60,000 nt of DNA from Nymphaea colorata (lineage: Eukaryota; Streptophyta; Magnoliopsida; Nymphaeales; Nymphaeaceae): assembly GCF_008831285.2 (NCBI RefSeq), contig NC_045139.1, forward strand, positions 4,812,704 through 4,872,703. The letters are read 5' to 3'. Made by a program: the position numbers and the translations under genes. The notes under the pieces are model-generated. The model saw only the letters and a program-made list of their open reading frames with translations. It was not told where the DNA came from and ran no database searches. Shown here in pieces: positions 12,111 through 32,174 of this stretch; within the stretch, counting starts at the first letter, position 1, and each line of letters begins with the position of its first letter.

Positions 12111-12874
12111 AAACAAAATTATTTTATGCATGTTATCAATAGAAACAGCAAAATACTACGAGCAAGAAATGAGCAGTTGTGTCATGTTCTCTGTTTAAAT
12201 AACTTCCTGCACTTTCTAGATTGAAGTATGAATCCATGAACAATTTTGCTTGCAATTCATGTTAAAGGTTATGTTCTAAAGGATGCATATATGATATCAC
12301 ACCAAAATTCACCACATAATGATAAAATTGAGAAATAACAAAGCAGGTTATTGGAGACTCTTTCAATGAATGCAAAGTTTCTAAGCAAAGAACAAAAGTT
12401 TTTTTTGGAGATAAAAATTTTGAAAAATTCGTTCATAAAAAAGGAGATTAATTTGTTCAACAAAATGCCGATTGTATTTGTTTTCATCAAACAAGCCCTT
12501 GCAAAAAATATATATAAAAGGAAGAAGGTCAACCCCTTGTCTGCACCGCCTCTTTTTCCCTTTAAAAAGGTCAATAACGTGTTTATGCTCAGAAAACAAT
12601 ATGTCAAACTCGAACAAATTCCATTTTTCAAATATTCTCCATTTGACTTTTAAAACAAATCTATATGCTAACTGTATGCGAGAAATTCTGACCTGCTTCA
12701 GCAATCAAAGTTGAAGGACTGGTTTTTAATTTCCAGGATGGATTTACTTGAAGAGGCATTTGGCAATAAGAACAATAGGTTTCCCGCCAGTTAGAGATCG
12801 ATTTTTACAATAATATGTGGATTTATTTTGTTGTATATCATAATGTATAGTACATATGATAATGAATTATTATA

Positions 12875-13607
12875 TTGTTGGACAGAATCACGTGAATCAT
12901 GCGAATTGGCTGAATCGGCTAAGTCAACAAACAGTTAAGAGAGTGGTTAGATATCTGAAGGGAATAATTGAGAATAGTCTTCTTTGTAAACAATAAAAAA
13001 TGAAGTAGCAGATATAATTATAAATAGTTTGTATTCTGTTCCTTTTGGGAGGCCTTCTCCTCTGTTTGTAGGCCTTGAACATTGTTCATTCTTTTATTTA
13101 ATTTTATTTTTTACAATAAAGGTGGGGATTAAACAATATTTGCATCAGAAGCAACAAAGATACAAACTTTCTATTTACAATGATGCAGATTGTTTGGGAT
13201 GTCCAGATAATAGAAGCTCATTATCAGAATATATTGTGTTTGCATTGGACAAAAGCTGGTCTTTTAGGACTTGTTTGACAAATGAAACCGTTTGATTTCA
13301 TAAATCTACCCTAAAATTGAGGTAAATTTACGAAACACTTTTCAAGTTATTCCATGAATATGTCCTAAACTTTAGGTCGTATTCATGGAACATTTAAATA
13401 ATTTTCTGTTTGCAAAATAGACCTAAAAATTTGAGGCAAATTCATGAAACACTATGCAAAATGTTTGATGAATTTGCCCCAAGTTTTTGGGCATATTCAT
13501 GGAATAGTTTTTGAGGAAAAAAATTGAAGAAAAGGAAATTAATGAGCTTGAATATCAAGTGGTAGACTTATTCAATAAGGAATTGTTTGGCAGCTACAAC
13601 ACTTAGA
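12875..13607 (+). mobile_element. Decayed Ty1/copia RT-RNase H fragment (after copy B)
   Basis: Second copy of the ancestral relic. RVVRYLKG near 12940-12970, then YNDAD, CPDNRSSLSEYIVF and SWSF (RNase H region) at about 13150-13265. There are stops and frame changes between these pieces and no LTRs. Confidence 0.65.
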
Positions 13608-16600
13608 TAGCATAGTTGGCAAACCCGTGAATCAATATCAACACCATGAGTTAGGTCTTTTATTTTGTAGTTTTCAAAGATGAAAAATTTGAAAATCTTT
13701 TGAACATTTACTAAAAATTTTGGGTCATTTAAAAACTTTCTTTTCTCGTTTTTGAAAGTATTTATAAAAAAGAAAAAAGAAAAGAAAAACCCTCCTTACT
13801 CTCACATCATTATATTTTAACATAATGAACTTCTTTCTTTTTTTCAAAGCTGGGCAAACCCGAGTTTGCGTTTGGCTGGACACACTAAACCTGAGCCCGG
13901 GTCCAGCCCTCTTAAAATAAAAAGTATTTTAAAATATAAAATAATTTTTTTAACATGTAAAATATATTTTTAATAATGAAAAGAAATTAATGTTAAATAA
14001 CTTACCAGACTGAATCGGCCTGTGAGGTGGACAAGGAGCTGTTTTTTTGGGCTTATCTTTTTTTTGAAAGAAAGAGAGAGAGAGATATTCATTTTATGTA
14101 TAAAAGTTCCCCTTTTCAACGGAGAGGGAGAGAGAGGGAGATCTCATTTTTCTCACCCTTCTTTTTATCTCTCTTCTTTTTTTTCCCTTTCTCTCTTGTT
14201 CACTTTTTTCCAAACCTAACTCGAGCCAACCAGACTCGGCAGTTCTAAGCGATCAGGTTTCTGAAAATCTGCTATAAAAAACCAAACCTTGAATCATTAC
14301 CAGGTTTTCAGCCAATCCGAGTTGACTACGGTTATTTCCCATTTAGATCACCCAGTTTACCAACTATGCTCAATCTGAGTGAGTAGTGTACAAACCTGCA
14401 TTGATCTTCAATGCAAATTCATAACACAGTTATTGAATGTTTTTGCTGCCAAACTGCCCCTAAAGGTTAAATAAGAGATGGATGTCCTTTTCCAAATCGT
14501 TACTCAAAATATTAGGATTTATAGCGGATAGATAGGTTGTCAATTTTCTTAGATTCACAACATGAATAGTAGAAGTACATGTGTCTCGCCCACTGTCTGC
14601 GCCATCCCGTCAAATCTTTATGAGGCGGATGCACCTCCAGCCATATGTGGTGCCCGCATTAGACCTGGGTCGGTGACTTTAGTATCTCTTACCAAAAAAA
14701 TTAAGAATCCGCAACTCCCAGCTTAACCTCATGGTCTGGCAATAGTGGATGTATTAGAAAAGGAGAGAGAGAGAGTTGTAGGTAGGTGGAAAGTTTGTGA
14801 GTAGTTGGGTACAATGAGATTGTTGGGTAACTGATCTAAAATTGTGAACCACACTTTTGGAAACATGGACTTTTCCTTTTTTTCCTTTTCAAGTATAAAA
14901 GAGGCATTGCTAACTATCCCGTGGACATTTTTTGTTGTTTCAACTTTCAATTGGCTGGATACAAATAATCTTAAAAAAATGAGGTTGATTCCCAATGTAA
15001 GAGAGATACAAGGGGGAGTCAATGGTGTTATAGTTGAGGATACACTCAACAGCGGCAGAGCTAGAAAATTTTGGTTGAGGGGTATTAGTTATAAAGTTTT
15101 AAATTTTTAAAGATACATACATATATGTATATATATATATGAGAAAATTTTGACCAAAGTATCAAATGATAAGCAAAGATTTATCTTTACAAGTTTGTTT
15201 ACAGTAGTACAACCTATTTTTTATTGAGTTTCTTTCGATGACTGTCACACGTTGATTTTAGGACTTTGATTTCTAATAAGAATTTGATTTTTTTGTTTAC
15301 GCATGAATTACACTATGGTTTGTGATCTTTACATCTCAAATCCATAGATCTGAAGCTATCTTTGCATATTTGGGGGATAATAGAGATTTTAAATCATGGT
15401 TCTCAAATCAACAATTTGTTAGAACTATGGGTTTTGAAATCCAATCATCAAATCTAAGCATCCAACAGCCCTTGATATATTATAACCTATTGAAATTCAT
15501 AGACCTAAGTTCCTACTCTCTTCCCTCCTATTTTACGAAATCATGTCACATCAAGTCTATGTGTCTAAAACTTAAAGTAATCAAACACCCCTCGAAGCCA
15601 GCAAAGTTACCATGGGGCTGGTGTCGGCAACTGCCCATCCTAGCCTGTGTAAACCTTTGTAAAATTTTTATTTTACCATATGCTGAACTCAGGCCTAGCC
15701 GTATGGGCGTCCACACAATGCCTTGTAGTTTTACATTGCACCCACTCCATTGTAAAAATAAGATGAGTCAGTACCCCTCAGCTAAAACTTTCTGGCTTCA
15801 CTTCTGTTTGAAGTTTTTTTTTAATGAAAGTTTTCTTTCATGTATTCTCTAAAATGCACCACTTCAAGATTCTGTAGTGGTGGGTCTCCAACTATCACGT
15901 TTTGAGATAGTGGCACTATGAAAAACGCTATAAGAAAAATCCTGCTAAACGAGTATATTGATGCTTTATTTCATATCCTCTTTAGAAAGAATGCTTAAAT
16001 TATTCTTTCTTTTTTTCGGTGTGCCATTCTCTAAGATGTACTTTCTGTGAGATATATTTATTATTTCATGAACGTTAGATGTTTTTGTGCCGGCAAAAAA
16101 TCGGGAAAATCTCTTACAAATATGAGAAGAAAGCAGAAAAACATTTCTATATTCTTTTTTCCTGTGATTGACGCATGAGCATGGTGCAGAGATCATTTTT
16201 CAACAAATTATACATTAAAATGATTTTCCTGTTCACCAAACCCTCCTTGTAAAATCAAAAAGCTGCATGAAAATGGCGAAGTAACAAATCAACTACTCAT
16301 CTTTCAAGAATATTAAATAGACCCTGGACATTTCTCTATTACTCTAAAATCGCTGCTTCCAAATAAAAAAGGTTAATCTATAAGGGTAATTTACACAAGT
16401 CCCTTTTTTGGATCATATTACACAAGTCCCTTTGTAGAAACAAAATATCTGGAAAACAAATTTATTTATTAAAAAAGGACCCGTGTTATCCAACGACGGA
16501 CGTGGCTCGTAAAACAAAATATTTTATTTAAAACGGGATCCTGATCAGACAGCGAGCAACACGTTCTAATCCTTATCTGACAGCAAGAGGGTCTACCAGA

Positions 16601-17706
16601 TCCTTTATTTTTCTTTGTTTTTAATAATATATTTTGTTTTGTAGGGTCCATTGGCTCCTTAAATTAACATTTTTTTTTTGTTCGGAGGCAGCAATTTAAA
16701 AAATATATGAAAAATTGAGAGGAACACGTCATGTCCTAGTCCCATAACAAAGCTACGTGTGCTGGAAAATGACCAAAATGCCCATAATGAAAAAGTGAAA
16801 GATAAGGTTAAAAATGAAATGGGTTAAAAAAATTTTTATAAAATGATGAAAATGCCATTTGGTCGTGGACGAAGTTAAAAATTTTAGTAGAAGGGCACTG
16901 ATTAGTCTCTGACTTAGTAGGTCAAGAGTTGGCAGACACAGACCGGGTTTAGAGTGAGCACTAAATGTTGCTGAACCCAGGTCCAACTCCATCGCACCGA
17001 AAGACCTCTGGCATTCAGAGTGGCCCATGCTAGCTTCATTTTCATAATTGAGTCCCTATTTGTCAGACTTGTAAAGTTAGGTCTTGATCTATTTATTTGT
17101 GAATTTGTATTTTTTTCTTATAACTTTTTGAAAATAAATGAATAGAAAAATTTTACCTTTTAAAGGAAGTGAAATATTTGGCCAAAATAAATGTTTACCT
17201 TGCATCGATTGGCTTCTTAGAGTTTCACTATACTATATATAAATAATGCTCCTTGACATGCAATTATTGTGCTTTGAAAATTTATCATCCTTCTAATTAG
17301 TTTCTAACTAAGAGCTTCTCTTCAAACTTATTTCCAATAAAAAAAAAAAAAACATAATCCTCCAAGTTGAATATCCACTATCCTATAACAAAACTCCTCT
17401 TATACCGTAGCCTCACCTAGTCACTTATTGAAAATATATTTTTATGTAATGTGACTGATGGGTTAGGTAAAATCTAGTCATCAGCTAAATTTTCACAAAT
17501 GCAATTCTTCTGAACTACAAACACAAACAGTAGCAGCGCCTAGTTGATGGGCATCACTTTCCATCCAAGTCATAAAAACCCAGAAACTAAGAGCGCAAAA
17601 AGAAAAGGAAGAGGGTTGGGCCTTCATGGGGCACACTCCCCTACAAAAATACATAACATGCTTTTAAGATAAATAAATAAAATAGATCCATGCTAAACCT
17701 CCATGT

Positions 17707-17715
17707 TATAAAAAA
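17707..17715 (+). promoter_or_regulatory. Probable TATA box of copy C
   Basis: TATAAAAAA lies 185 bases before the ATG. It aligns with TATATAAA at 43450-43457 upstream of copy E and with the copy B motif. It is lost upstream of remnant D. Function is inferred. Confidence 0.45.
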
Positions 17716-17891
17716 CCCTGTCTAATGAGAGGAAAAAATTCGGTATGTATATATATATAATGATTTTGCACCTAAGCTTTCGTTCTCATGTACAATTTTG
17801 CAACCATATATGTCCACTTCCTTCTCGTTCATAGGTAAATATCCTCAATGATCTCCAAGCACTTTTAAACTCTGTAAGTTGGAGATTAGTA

Positions 17892-24740
<6,849 letters not shown>

Positions 24741-25664
24741 AAACAAAATTATTTTGTGCATGTTGTCAATAGAAACAGCAAACTACTACGAGCAAGAAAT
24801 GAGCAGTTATGTCATGTTCTCTGTTTAAATAACTTCCTGCACTTTCCAGATTGAAGTATGAATCCATGAACAATTTTTCTTGCAATTCATGTTAAACGCA
24901 ATGTTCTAAAGGATGCATATATGAAATCATGCCAAAGTTTGAGTTCTGGGACACTGTTTCAAAGAATGCAAACTTTCTACCAGGAAAGAACAAAAGGTTT
25001 CTTTGGGGATAAAAATTTTTAAAAATTGCGTTCATAAAAAAGGAGATTAATTTGTTCAACAAAATGCCGATTGTATTTATTTTCTTCAAAGAACCCATTG
25101 CAAAAAATATATATAAAAGGAAGATTGGCTCAACCTCTTAAGTGTTAGGGCATTTAACTTGTGACCGCTGATTGGCTCAACCTCTTCTCTGCTCCCCTCT
25201 TTTTCCCTTTAAAAAGGTCAATATCGTGTTTATCTGCTCAAAAAAACAATATTACAAAGTCAAAAAGTTACATTTCTCAAATGTTCTCCACTTGACTATT
25301 ATAACAAAGTTATATGCCAACTGCATGAGAAAAATTCAGACTTGCCTCTGCAATCAAAGTTGAAGGGGTGGTTGTTAAATAAATGTTCCACGCGCTATAT
25401 CTCTTTTTGATTTCCAGGATGGATCTACTTTAAGAGGCATTTAGCAATAAGAACAATACGTGAGTTAGAGACAAAGGCCAAGCAGCATTGTAGCCCACAA
25501 AAATGACTTTGGTTATGTATATAAATTTCATTAATTTTTAGTCTTTTACATTTGAGTGCCCCTTAAAGTTTTAAATTTATACTTACACTAACCCTCAGCC
25601 AAAATTTTTTGGCTCCGCCACTCGTTACAGACCTATTTTTACAATAATATGTGGATGTATTTCA

Positions 25665-26412
25665 TTGTATATGATAGTGAATTATTATATTGTTGGACAG
25701 AACCACGTGAATCATGTGAATTGGCTGAATCGGCCAAGTCAACAAACAGTTAGAGAGTGGTTAGATATCTGAAGAGGATAATTGGGGACAGTCTTCTTTG
25801 TAAACAATAAAAAATGAAGTAGCAGATATACCTATAAATAGTTTATATTTTGTTCTTTTTTGGAGGCCTCCTCCTCTTTTTGTATGTCTTCTTTTATTTT
25901 ATATATGTATGTTTTTTTACAATAAATGAGGGAATTAGACAATATTTTCATCAGAAGCAACAAATATACAAACTTTCTATTTACAATGATGCAGATTGGT
26001 ATGGGATATCCAGATAATAGAAGCTCACTATCAAGGTATATTGTGTTTGCATTAGACAAAAGCTGGTCTTTTAGGACTCGTTTGACAAATAAAACCATTT
26101 GAAACAGTTCCATAAATCTACCTTAAAATTGAAGTAAATTTATGAAACACTTAACAAGGTATTGCATGAATATCTTCTAAACTTTGGGCCATATTCATGG
26201 AACATTTAAATAATATTCTATTCGTAAAATAGATGTAAAAATTTGAGGCAAATTCATGAAACGCTCTGCAAAATGTCAGATGAATTTGCCCCATGTCTTT
26301 GAGCAGATTCATGGAATAGTTTATCAGATAAAAAACATGAAGAAAATGAAATTAATGAGCTTGAATATTAAGTGGTAGACTTATTAACTAAAGTATTGTT
26401 TGGCAGCTAGAA
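25665..26412 (+). mobile_element. Decayed Ty1/copia RT-RNase H fragment (after copy C)
   Basis: Third copy of the ancestral relic, including YNDADWYGISR near 25980-26010 and a FALDKSWSF tail. Broken by frame changes; no LTRs. Confidence 0.6.
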
Positions 26413-26830
26413 AACTCGATAGCATAGTTGGCAAACCCGTGAATCAATCTGGGCACCGTGATTTAGGTCTTTTATTTTGGAGTTTTCAAAGAAGAAAAAT
26501 TTGAAAATCTTTTGAACATTTACTAAAACCTTTGTGGCAATTTAAAAAGTTTTGTTTGTCGGTTTTAAAAGTATTTGTAAAAAAAAAAAAAAAGCCTTCT
26601 TATTGGCACATCAGTATATGTTATGATAATGAATTTCTTTCTTTTTTTCAGAGCCCTTTTTTTAGGCCTGGGAATCGGGCAAGCCCAGCACCTAAAACCC
26701 AAGTTTGGGCTTGGCTGGACACCCTAAACCTAAGCCCGACAAGGACCTGTTTTTCGGGCCTGATACCCAACCTTTTTTTTTTTGAAAGAGAGAGAGAAAA
26801 ATATTTGCTTTTATGCACAAAAGTTTACCT

Positions 26831-26964
26831 TTTTCAAAGAGAGGGAGAGAGAGGGAGATCTCATTTTTCTCACCCTTATTTTTATCTCTCCTCTCTTTTT
26901 TCAAAGAGAGGGAGAGAGAGGGAGATCTCATTTTTCTCACCCTTCTTTTTATCTCTCCTCCCTT
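26831..26964. repeat. 67-bp tandem duplication
   Basis: Two units (26831-26897, 26898-26964) that each begin ttttcaaagagagggagaga and run through the GA/CT-rich block. The homologous blocks after copies A, B and E have one unit. Confidence 0.85.
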
Positions 26965-27827
26965 TTTTTCCCTTTCTCTCTTGTTCACTCTTTTCCAAAC
27001 CTAACTCGAGCAATTCCGACCGGATCCGACCAGACTCGGCAGTTCTAAGTGATGAGGTTTTTGAAAATCTGCTATAAAAAACCAAACCTTGAATCATTGC
27101 CAGGTTTTCAGCCAATCCGAGTTGACTAAGGTTATTCCCCATTTAGATCACCAAGTTTACCAACTATGCTCAATCTGAGTGAGTAGTCTACAAACCTGCA
27201 CTGCACTGATCTTCAATGCAAATTCATAACACAGTTATTGAATGTTCTTGCTGTCAATCTGCCCCTAAAGTTTAAATAAGAGATGGATGTCCTTTTCCAA
27301 ATCGTTACTCAAAATTTTAAGATTTATAGTGGATAGATAGGTTGTCAATTTTCTTAGATTCACAACATGAATAGTAGTACATGTGTCTTGCCCACTGTCT
27401 GCGCCATCCCGTCAAATCTTTATGAGGTGGACCCACTTCCAGCCATATGTGGTGCCCGCATTAGACCTGGGTCGGTGACTTTAGTGTCTCTCAACCGAAA
27501 AATTTTGAATCCGTAACTCTCATGATCTGGTAGCAATGGATGTATTAGAGAAGGAAAGAGAGAGAGTTTGAGTTAGGTAGAAACTCTGTAAGTAGTTGAG
27601 CACAATGTGGCTGTTGGCAAACTGATCCAATTGTGAACCACACTTTGGAAACATGGATTTTTCCATTTGTTCCTTCCCAAGGATAAAAGAGACATTGCTA
27701 ACTATCCCCTGGACATTTTTTGTTGTTTCAACTTTCAATTGATTGGATTCAGATAATGTTAAAAAATATGGTTGATTCCCTAAGTAAGAGAGAGACAGAG
27801 GTGAAGTCAATGGTGTTATATGTTGAG

Positions 27828-27939
27828 GATACACTCGAGCAGCGGCAAAGCTAGAAAATTTTGCCACTTTACCGGCCAAACAAGATACACTGGAGCAGCG
27901 GCAAAGCTAGAAAATTTTGGCCAAGGGGTATTAGTTATA
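27828..27939. repeat. 56-bp tandem duplication (C-D spacer)
   Basis: Units begin at 27828 and 27884 with gatacact. The same duplication with the same period lies downstream of copy E (53580-53691), while the A-B and B-C spacers have a single unit. This is a shared derived mark of the C and E blocks. Confidence 0.85.
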
Positions 27940-27958
27940 AAATTTTAAAATTTTAAGG

Positions 27959-27961
<3 letters not shown>

Positions 27962-28010
<49 letters not shown>
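27962..28010. repeat. (AT)n microsatellite
   Basis: About 49 bases of AT, homologous in position to 8169-8206 and 53718-53759. Confidence 0.9.
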
Positions 28011-28014
<4 letters not shown>

Positions 28015-28990
28015 CAAAATTTCAACAAAGTATCATATGATAAGCAAAGATTTATCCTTACAAGTTTGTTTACAGTAGTTACAACTTATTTTTTTTTCTC
28101 CGTTTCTTTCCATGACTGCCACACGTTAGAGGAACATGGAGTGGTGGTTGAATATTACATTCGGCATATTGGTCGATGATTTTAGGACTTTGGTTTCTAA
28201 CAAGAATTTGAATTTTTTGTTTGTGCATGAATTACACTATGGTTTGTGATCTTTACGTCTCAAATCCATGGATGTCAACCTATCTTTGCAGATTTGAGGG
28301 ATACTAGAGATTTTAATTCATGGTTCTCAAATCAACGATTTGTTAGAACTACGGATTTTGAATACCTCGTTCTAAATCCAATCATCGAATCTAAAAATCA
28401 GGCTATAATCAAATGCCCTTAGAAGGGCATCCGACTGCCCTTCATCTATTATGATCTCTGATCCTTAGGATTTGGAATACATAGATCTAAGTTCCTACTG
28501 TCTTCCCTCCTATTTTATGAAAGCATGTCACATCAAGTCTATGTGTCTAAAAATTAAAGTAGTCACCTTGAAGCCAGTAGCAGTGCTACCATGGGGCTGG
28601 TGTCGGCAACTACCCACCCTAGCCTGTGTAAACTTTTGTAATATTTTTATTTTATCATGTGTTGAACTCAGGCCTAGCCATATGGGGCGTTTTTACCAGA
28701 CCCAGGCCAATGCCTTGTAGTTTTACATGCACCCAATCCATTGCAATAATAAGATGGGTCATTGCCTCTCAACTAAAAGTTTTTTTTCAATGAAAGTTTT
28801 TTTTCATGTAGTTTTCTAGAACGCACCACTTGAAGGTTCTGTCCTCGTGGGCCTCCAACTATCATGCATTGAGACAGCCATGAAAAACGCTATAGTATTG
28901 ATGCCTTATTTCATATCCTCTGGAAAGAATGCTTAAATTATTTTCTCTTTGTGTGGCATTCTCTAAGATGTACTTGCTGTGAGATATATT

Positions 28991-29020
28991 TATTATTTCA
29001 TGAACGTTCATGAAATAATA
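28991..29020. repeat. 30-bp perfect palindrome
   Basis: The sequence equals its own reverse complement, centred on GAACGTTC. It is present again at 54705-54734. The B-C spacer (about 16055) has only the left arm. Confidence 0.9.
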
Positions 29021-30827
29021 GACGTTTTTGTGCCCACAAAAAATTGGGAAAATCTCTTACAAATCTAAAAGGACAACAGAAAAATATTTCGATATTCTTT
29101 TTTCCTGTGATTGATGCATGAGCAAGGTGCTAAGATCATTTTTCAACAAATTATACATTAAAGTGATTTTCCTGTTCATCAAACCCTCCTTGTAAGAACA
29201 ACTAAAAGAAAAGAGAACATGACAAAAAGCTGCATAAAAATTGAAAAACAACACATCACCTACTCATCTTTCAAGAATAGTTAAATGGACTGTCGACATT
29301 TCTCTATTGCTCTCAAATCGCTGCTTCCAAATAAAAAAGGTTAATTTACACACGTATCTTTGTAGAAACAAAATATCTGAAAAACAAATTTATATATTTA
29401 AAAAGGGACCTTTGTTGTCCAACGAGGGACGTGGCTCTTTAAACAAAATATTTTATTTAAAAGGGGATCCTGATCAGACAGCGAGGAACAAGTTCTGATC
29501 CTTTTTGACAGCATGGGCAGAGGGTCTCCCAGATCCTTTATTTTTCTTTGCTTTTAATAATATATTTTGTTTTATAGGGTCCATTGGCTCTTTAAATTAA
29601 CATTTTCTGTTTGGAGACAGCAATTTAGAAATTAAATGGAAATTTGAGAGGAACAAGTCATGTCTTAGTCCCAATTTCCACGGGCTATGAATTAAAAATG
29701 ACCAAAATACCCTTAGTGATAAATGAAAGATGGCGGTAAAAATGGAATGGGTCGAAAAAGATTTTCCATAAAGTGACTAAAATAGCATTTGGCCAATGAC
29801 CGAATTAGAAAATTTTAGTCTAAGGGCACCGATCAGTCTCTAACTCAGGTCGACAATTGGCAGGTGCTTGGGTCGAGAGTGAGCACTAAATGTTGCTAAA
29901 CCCAGGTCCAACTCGCACAAAAAAAATCTTATTATCTGACATGGGCAGTGGCCCACACTAATCTCATGATAGCTTCCTTCCCGTGGGGGGTTTAATATGT
30001 GGGAACACGCAGCATGACTCAGAAATCATTTTCATAATTGGGTCCTTATTTGTCAGACTTGTAAAGTTAGGCCATGATTTATTATTTAGGATTTTGTATT
30101 TTTTTCTTATAACTTTATCAAAACAAATGAATAGAAAAATTTTATCTTTTAAAAGAAGTGAAACATTTACCCAAAATAAACGTTTATCTTGCATCGATTG
30201 CCTTCTCAGAGCTTCACTAAACCATATATAAATAATGCTCCTTGACATGCAATTATTGTGCAATCAAACACTTGAAACGTTTTGAATATTTATAATCATT
30301 TTAAGTAGTTTCTAACTCAGAGCTTTTCTTCAAACTTGTTTCCAATAAAGAAAAAACATAATCCTCCAAGTTGAATATCCACTATCCTATAACAAAACTC
30401 CTCTTATACCGTAGTCTCACCTAGTCACTCATTAAAATATATTTTTATGTAACGTGGCTAGTCATATTAGGTAAAATCCAGTGATCAGTCAAATTTTTAT
30501 AAGTGCAACTCTTTTGAACTACAAAAGTCAAAAAAGAAAAAAGAAAAAAGAAAAACAGGGGTAGGGTTGGTCCTTCTTGGGGCACACTCCCTTATAAAAA
30601 TACATAATATGCTTTTAAGATAAATTAATAAAATAAATATTACATGAGAATAATGAGAAGAAAAAATTTGATAGGTATATATATATATATATATAATGAT
30701 TTTGCACCAAAGCTTTCATTCTCATGTACAATTTTGCAACCATATATGTCCACTTCCTTCTCGTTCATAGGTAAATATCCTCAATGATCTCCAAGCACTT
30801 TTGAACTCTGCAAGTTGGAGATTAGTA

Positions 30828-31140
30828 ATGGAGGAGGAGAAGGAATGCAACCGGAGGATTTTGGATTTCGACAAAAAGGAATGCAACATGAGGATTTTTC
30901 ATAGCGTCACCTATTTCAATACGAATATCGACACCATATGGAAATTTTCTTTCGTAGGTTTCAACCATTTAAGATCTCATGCGCCAACTCATGTCATCCA
31001 GCCTACCATCACTGCAAGATCTCTGTCTGTCTTCCTCCCTGCGTTGCTTTCTGATAAACTATTTCTCTTGGTGTTGACAGATGGGAATGAACAGTGCACT
31101 GGACACATTGTGTGGACAGTCCCATGGAGCAAAGCAATAT
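30828..31140 (+). pseudogene. MATE transporter remnant, copy D
   Basis: Keeps the 5' flank and ATG (30828) with the first few codons (MEEEKE). The rest of exon 1 is replaced by about 115 bases of unrelated sequence (30844-30960) made of an imperfect duplication around GGAATGCAAC. The end of intron 1 and the first 60 bases of exon 2 (31081-31140, GMNSALDTLCGQSHGAKQY) survive, and then the copia LTR begins. The upstream region has also lost the TATA-containing stretch conserved in B, C and E. Exons 3-9 are absent. Clearly dead. Confidence 0.88.
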
Positions 31141-31445
31141 TAATAAGTTGAGCCAAAAAACAGAGAATGTACAATACAGAAACATGATTTACGTGGTTCG
31201 GCTTAGATGCCTACATCCACAGAAGAAGGAGGAGGAGCTCTTTATTATTTCAATCTTTTGTTAAGGGTACAACTGCTCTTTATATAAGATTACAATATAA
31301 TAGACAGCATTTCTAAGTCATCCGTTGAGGCAACGGTATAGGAGACGAGGAAGGCAGGTTGGAGCCTTTCTAAAATTTTTATTTTCTTAGGTGACTCCCA
31401 ACATTCTCTTCAATGGTTCTTGATCTCCTTCAATTTTGCGTGACA
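31141..31445 (-). repeat. 3' LTR of the copia element in D
   Basis: About 305 bp. In element orientation it runs from TGTCA to CTTATTA and is followed by cellular exon sequence. It contains a TATATAAAG motif (+ strand ctttatata near 31273) suitable as LTR promoter. It matches 55456-55735, which has an internal deletion. Confidence 0.75.
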
Positions 31446-31454
31446 GTCTCTCCA

Positions 31455-32058
31455 TCAAGTTGGTGCACAGATATCAATATGTCCCAACTTGTTGGCAATG
31501 TTGTGTTGTTTTTCTTTGCTGAGAGCTTTTGTGAAAATATCAGCCAACTGATGTTCGCTTCTAACATTAGGTATTTCAATGATTCCACTTTGGATTTTTT
31601 CACTCACAAAGTGACAATTCACTTCTATGTATTTTGTTTTCTCATGAAAGATGGGATTAGCACTGATATGAATTGTTGCCATATTGTCACACATTAACTT
31701 CATTGGTTCCTTAGGCTCAAAGTTCATGTCCTTTAGTAAGGTTTTAGTCCAAATTACTTCACATGTGCAGGCTGCCATGGCTCTGCCTCTGCACTTTTGC
31801 ACTTGATCAAGCTACTACAGATTGTTTTTTGTTTTTCCATGATATTAGATTTCCACCCACAAATGTAAAGTATCCCGAAGTTGATCTTCTATCGTTTGGA
31901 TTTCCTGCCCATTCAGCATATCCAATGACAATGAGAAAACCATTTCTTCTCAGTAAGATTCCTCTCCCTTGAGTCCCTTTCAGATATTTTAGAATTCTAT
32001 GTGCAGCTTCTACATGAGGACATTGGCTTATGTATGAACTGACTAACAAGGTTGACAA
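31455..32058 (-). pseudogene. copia RNase H domain (element in D)
   Basis: Two open pieces: about 31807-32058 carries the GYAEWAGNPNDRRSTSGYFTF motif and SWKNKKQ; 31455-31802 carries the end of the polyprotein with HIEV-like (KYIEVNCHF) and QLADIFTKAL motifs, ending NKLGHIDICAPT and a stop next to the polypurine tract. The first is degenerate (AEWAG for ADWAG) and frame changes separate the parts. Confidence 0.8.
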
Positions 32059-32174
32059 CGTATGTGATGTCTGGCTTGGTCACAGTAAGATAGATGAGCT
32101 TTCCAATGAGTCTTTGAAAACTTTGAACATTTTCAACTGCTTTCCCTTCTTCATTTCTTAGCTTGCGATTGATT

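Larger units (their letters stand above)
12111..17891. other. Spacer between copies B and C
   Basis: No gene recognised. It repeats the order of the A-B spacer: shared block (about 12280-12700), copia relic (12875-13607), GCCCGG-rich repeat (about 13850-13910), GA/CT-rich block (about 14070-14210), and the spacer repeat (about 14560-15100). It then adds about 2 kb missing from A-B (15450-17580), which does recur after C, before E and after E. The longest open frame (15322-15852) is broken in its homologues, so it is not supported as a gene. Confidence 0.6.
24741..30827. other. Spacer between copy C and remnant D
   Basis: No gene recognised. It contains the shared 3' block (about 24900-25350), a copia relic (25665-26412), a GA/CT block with a private 67-bp duplication (26831-26964), the spacer repeat (about 27400-27960) with a 56-bp duplication, an (AT)n tract, a 30-bp palindrome (28991-29020), and the 5' flank of remnant D. 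Open frames inside it recur in other spacers but always with different breaks. Confidence 0.6.

Noticed and set aside
15322-15852. 176-codon + strand open frame in the B-C spacer
   Set aside because: Homologous DNA at about 28260-28720 and 53970-54435 is interrupted, and composition is that of the spacer.
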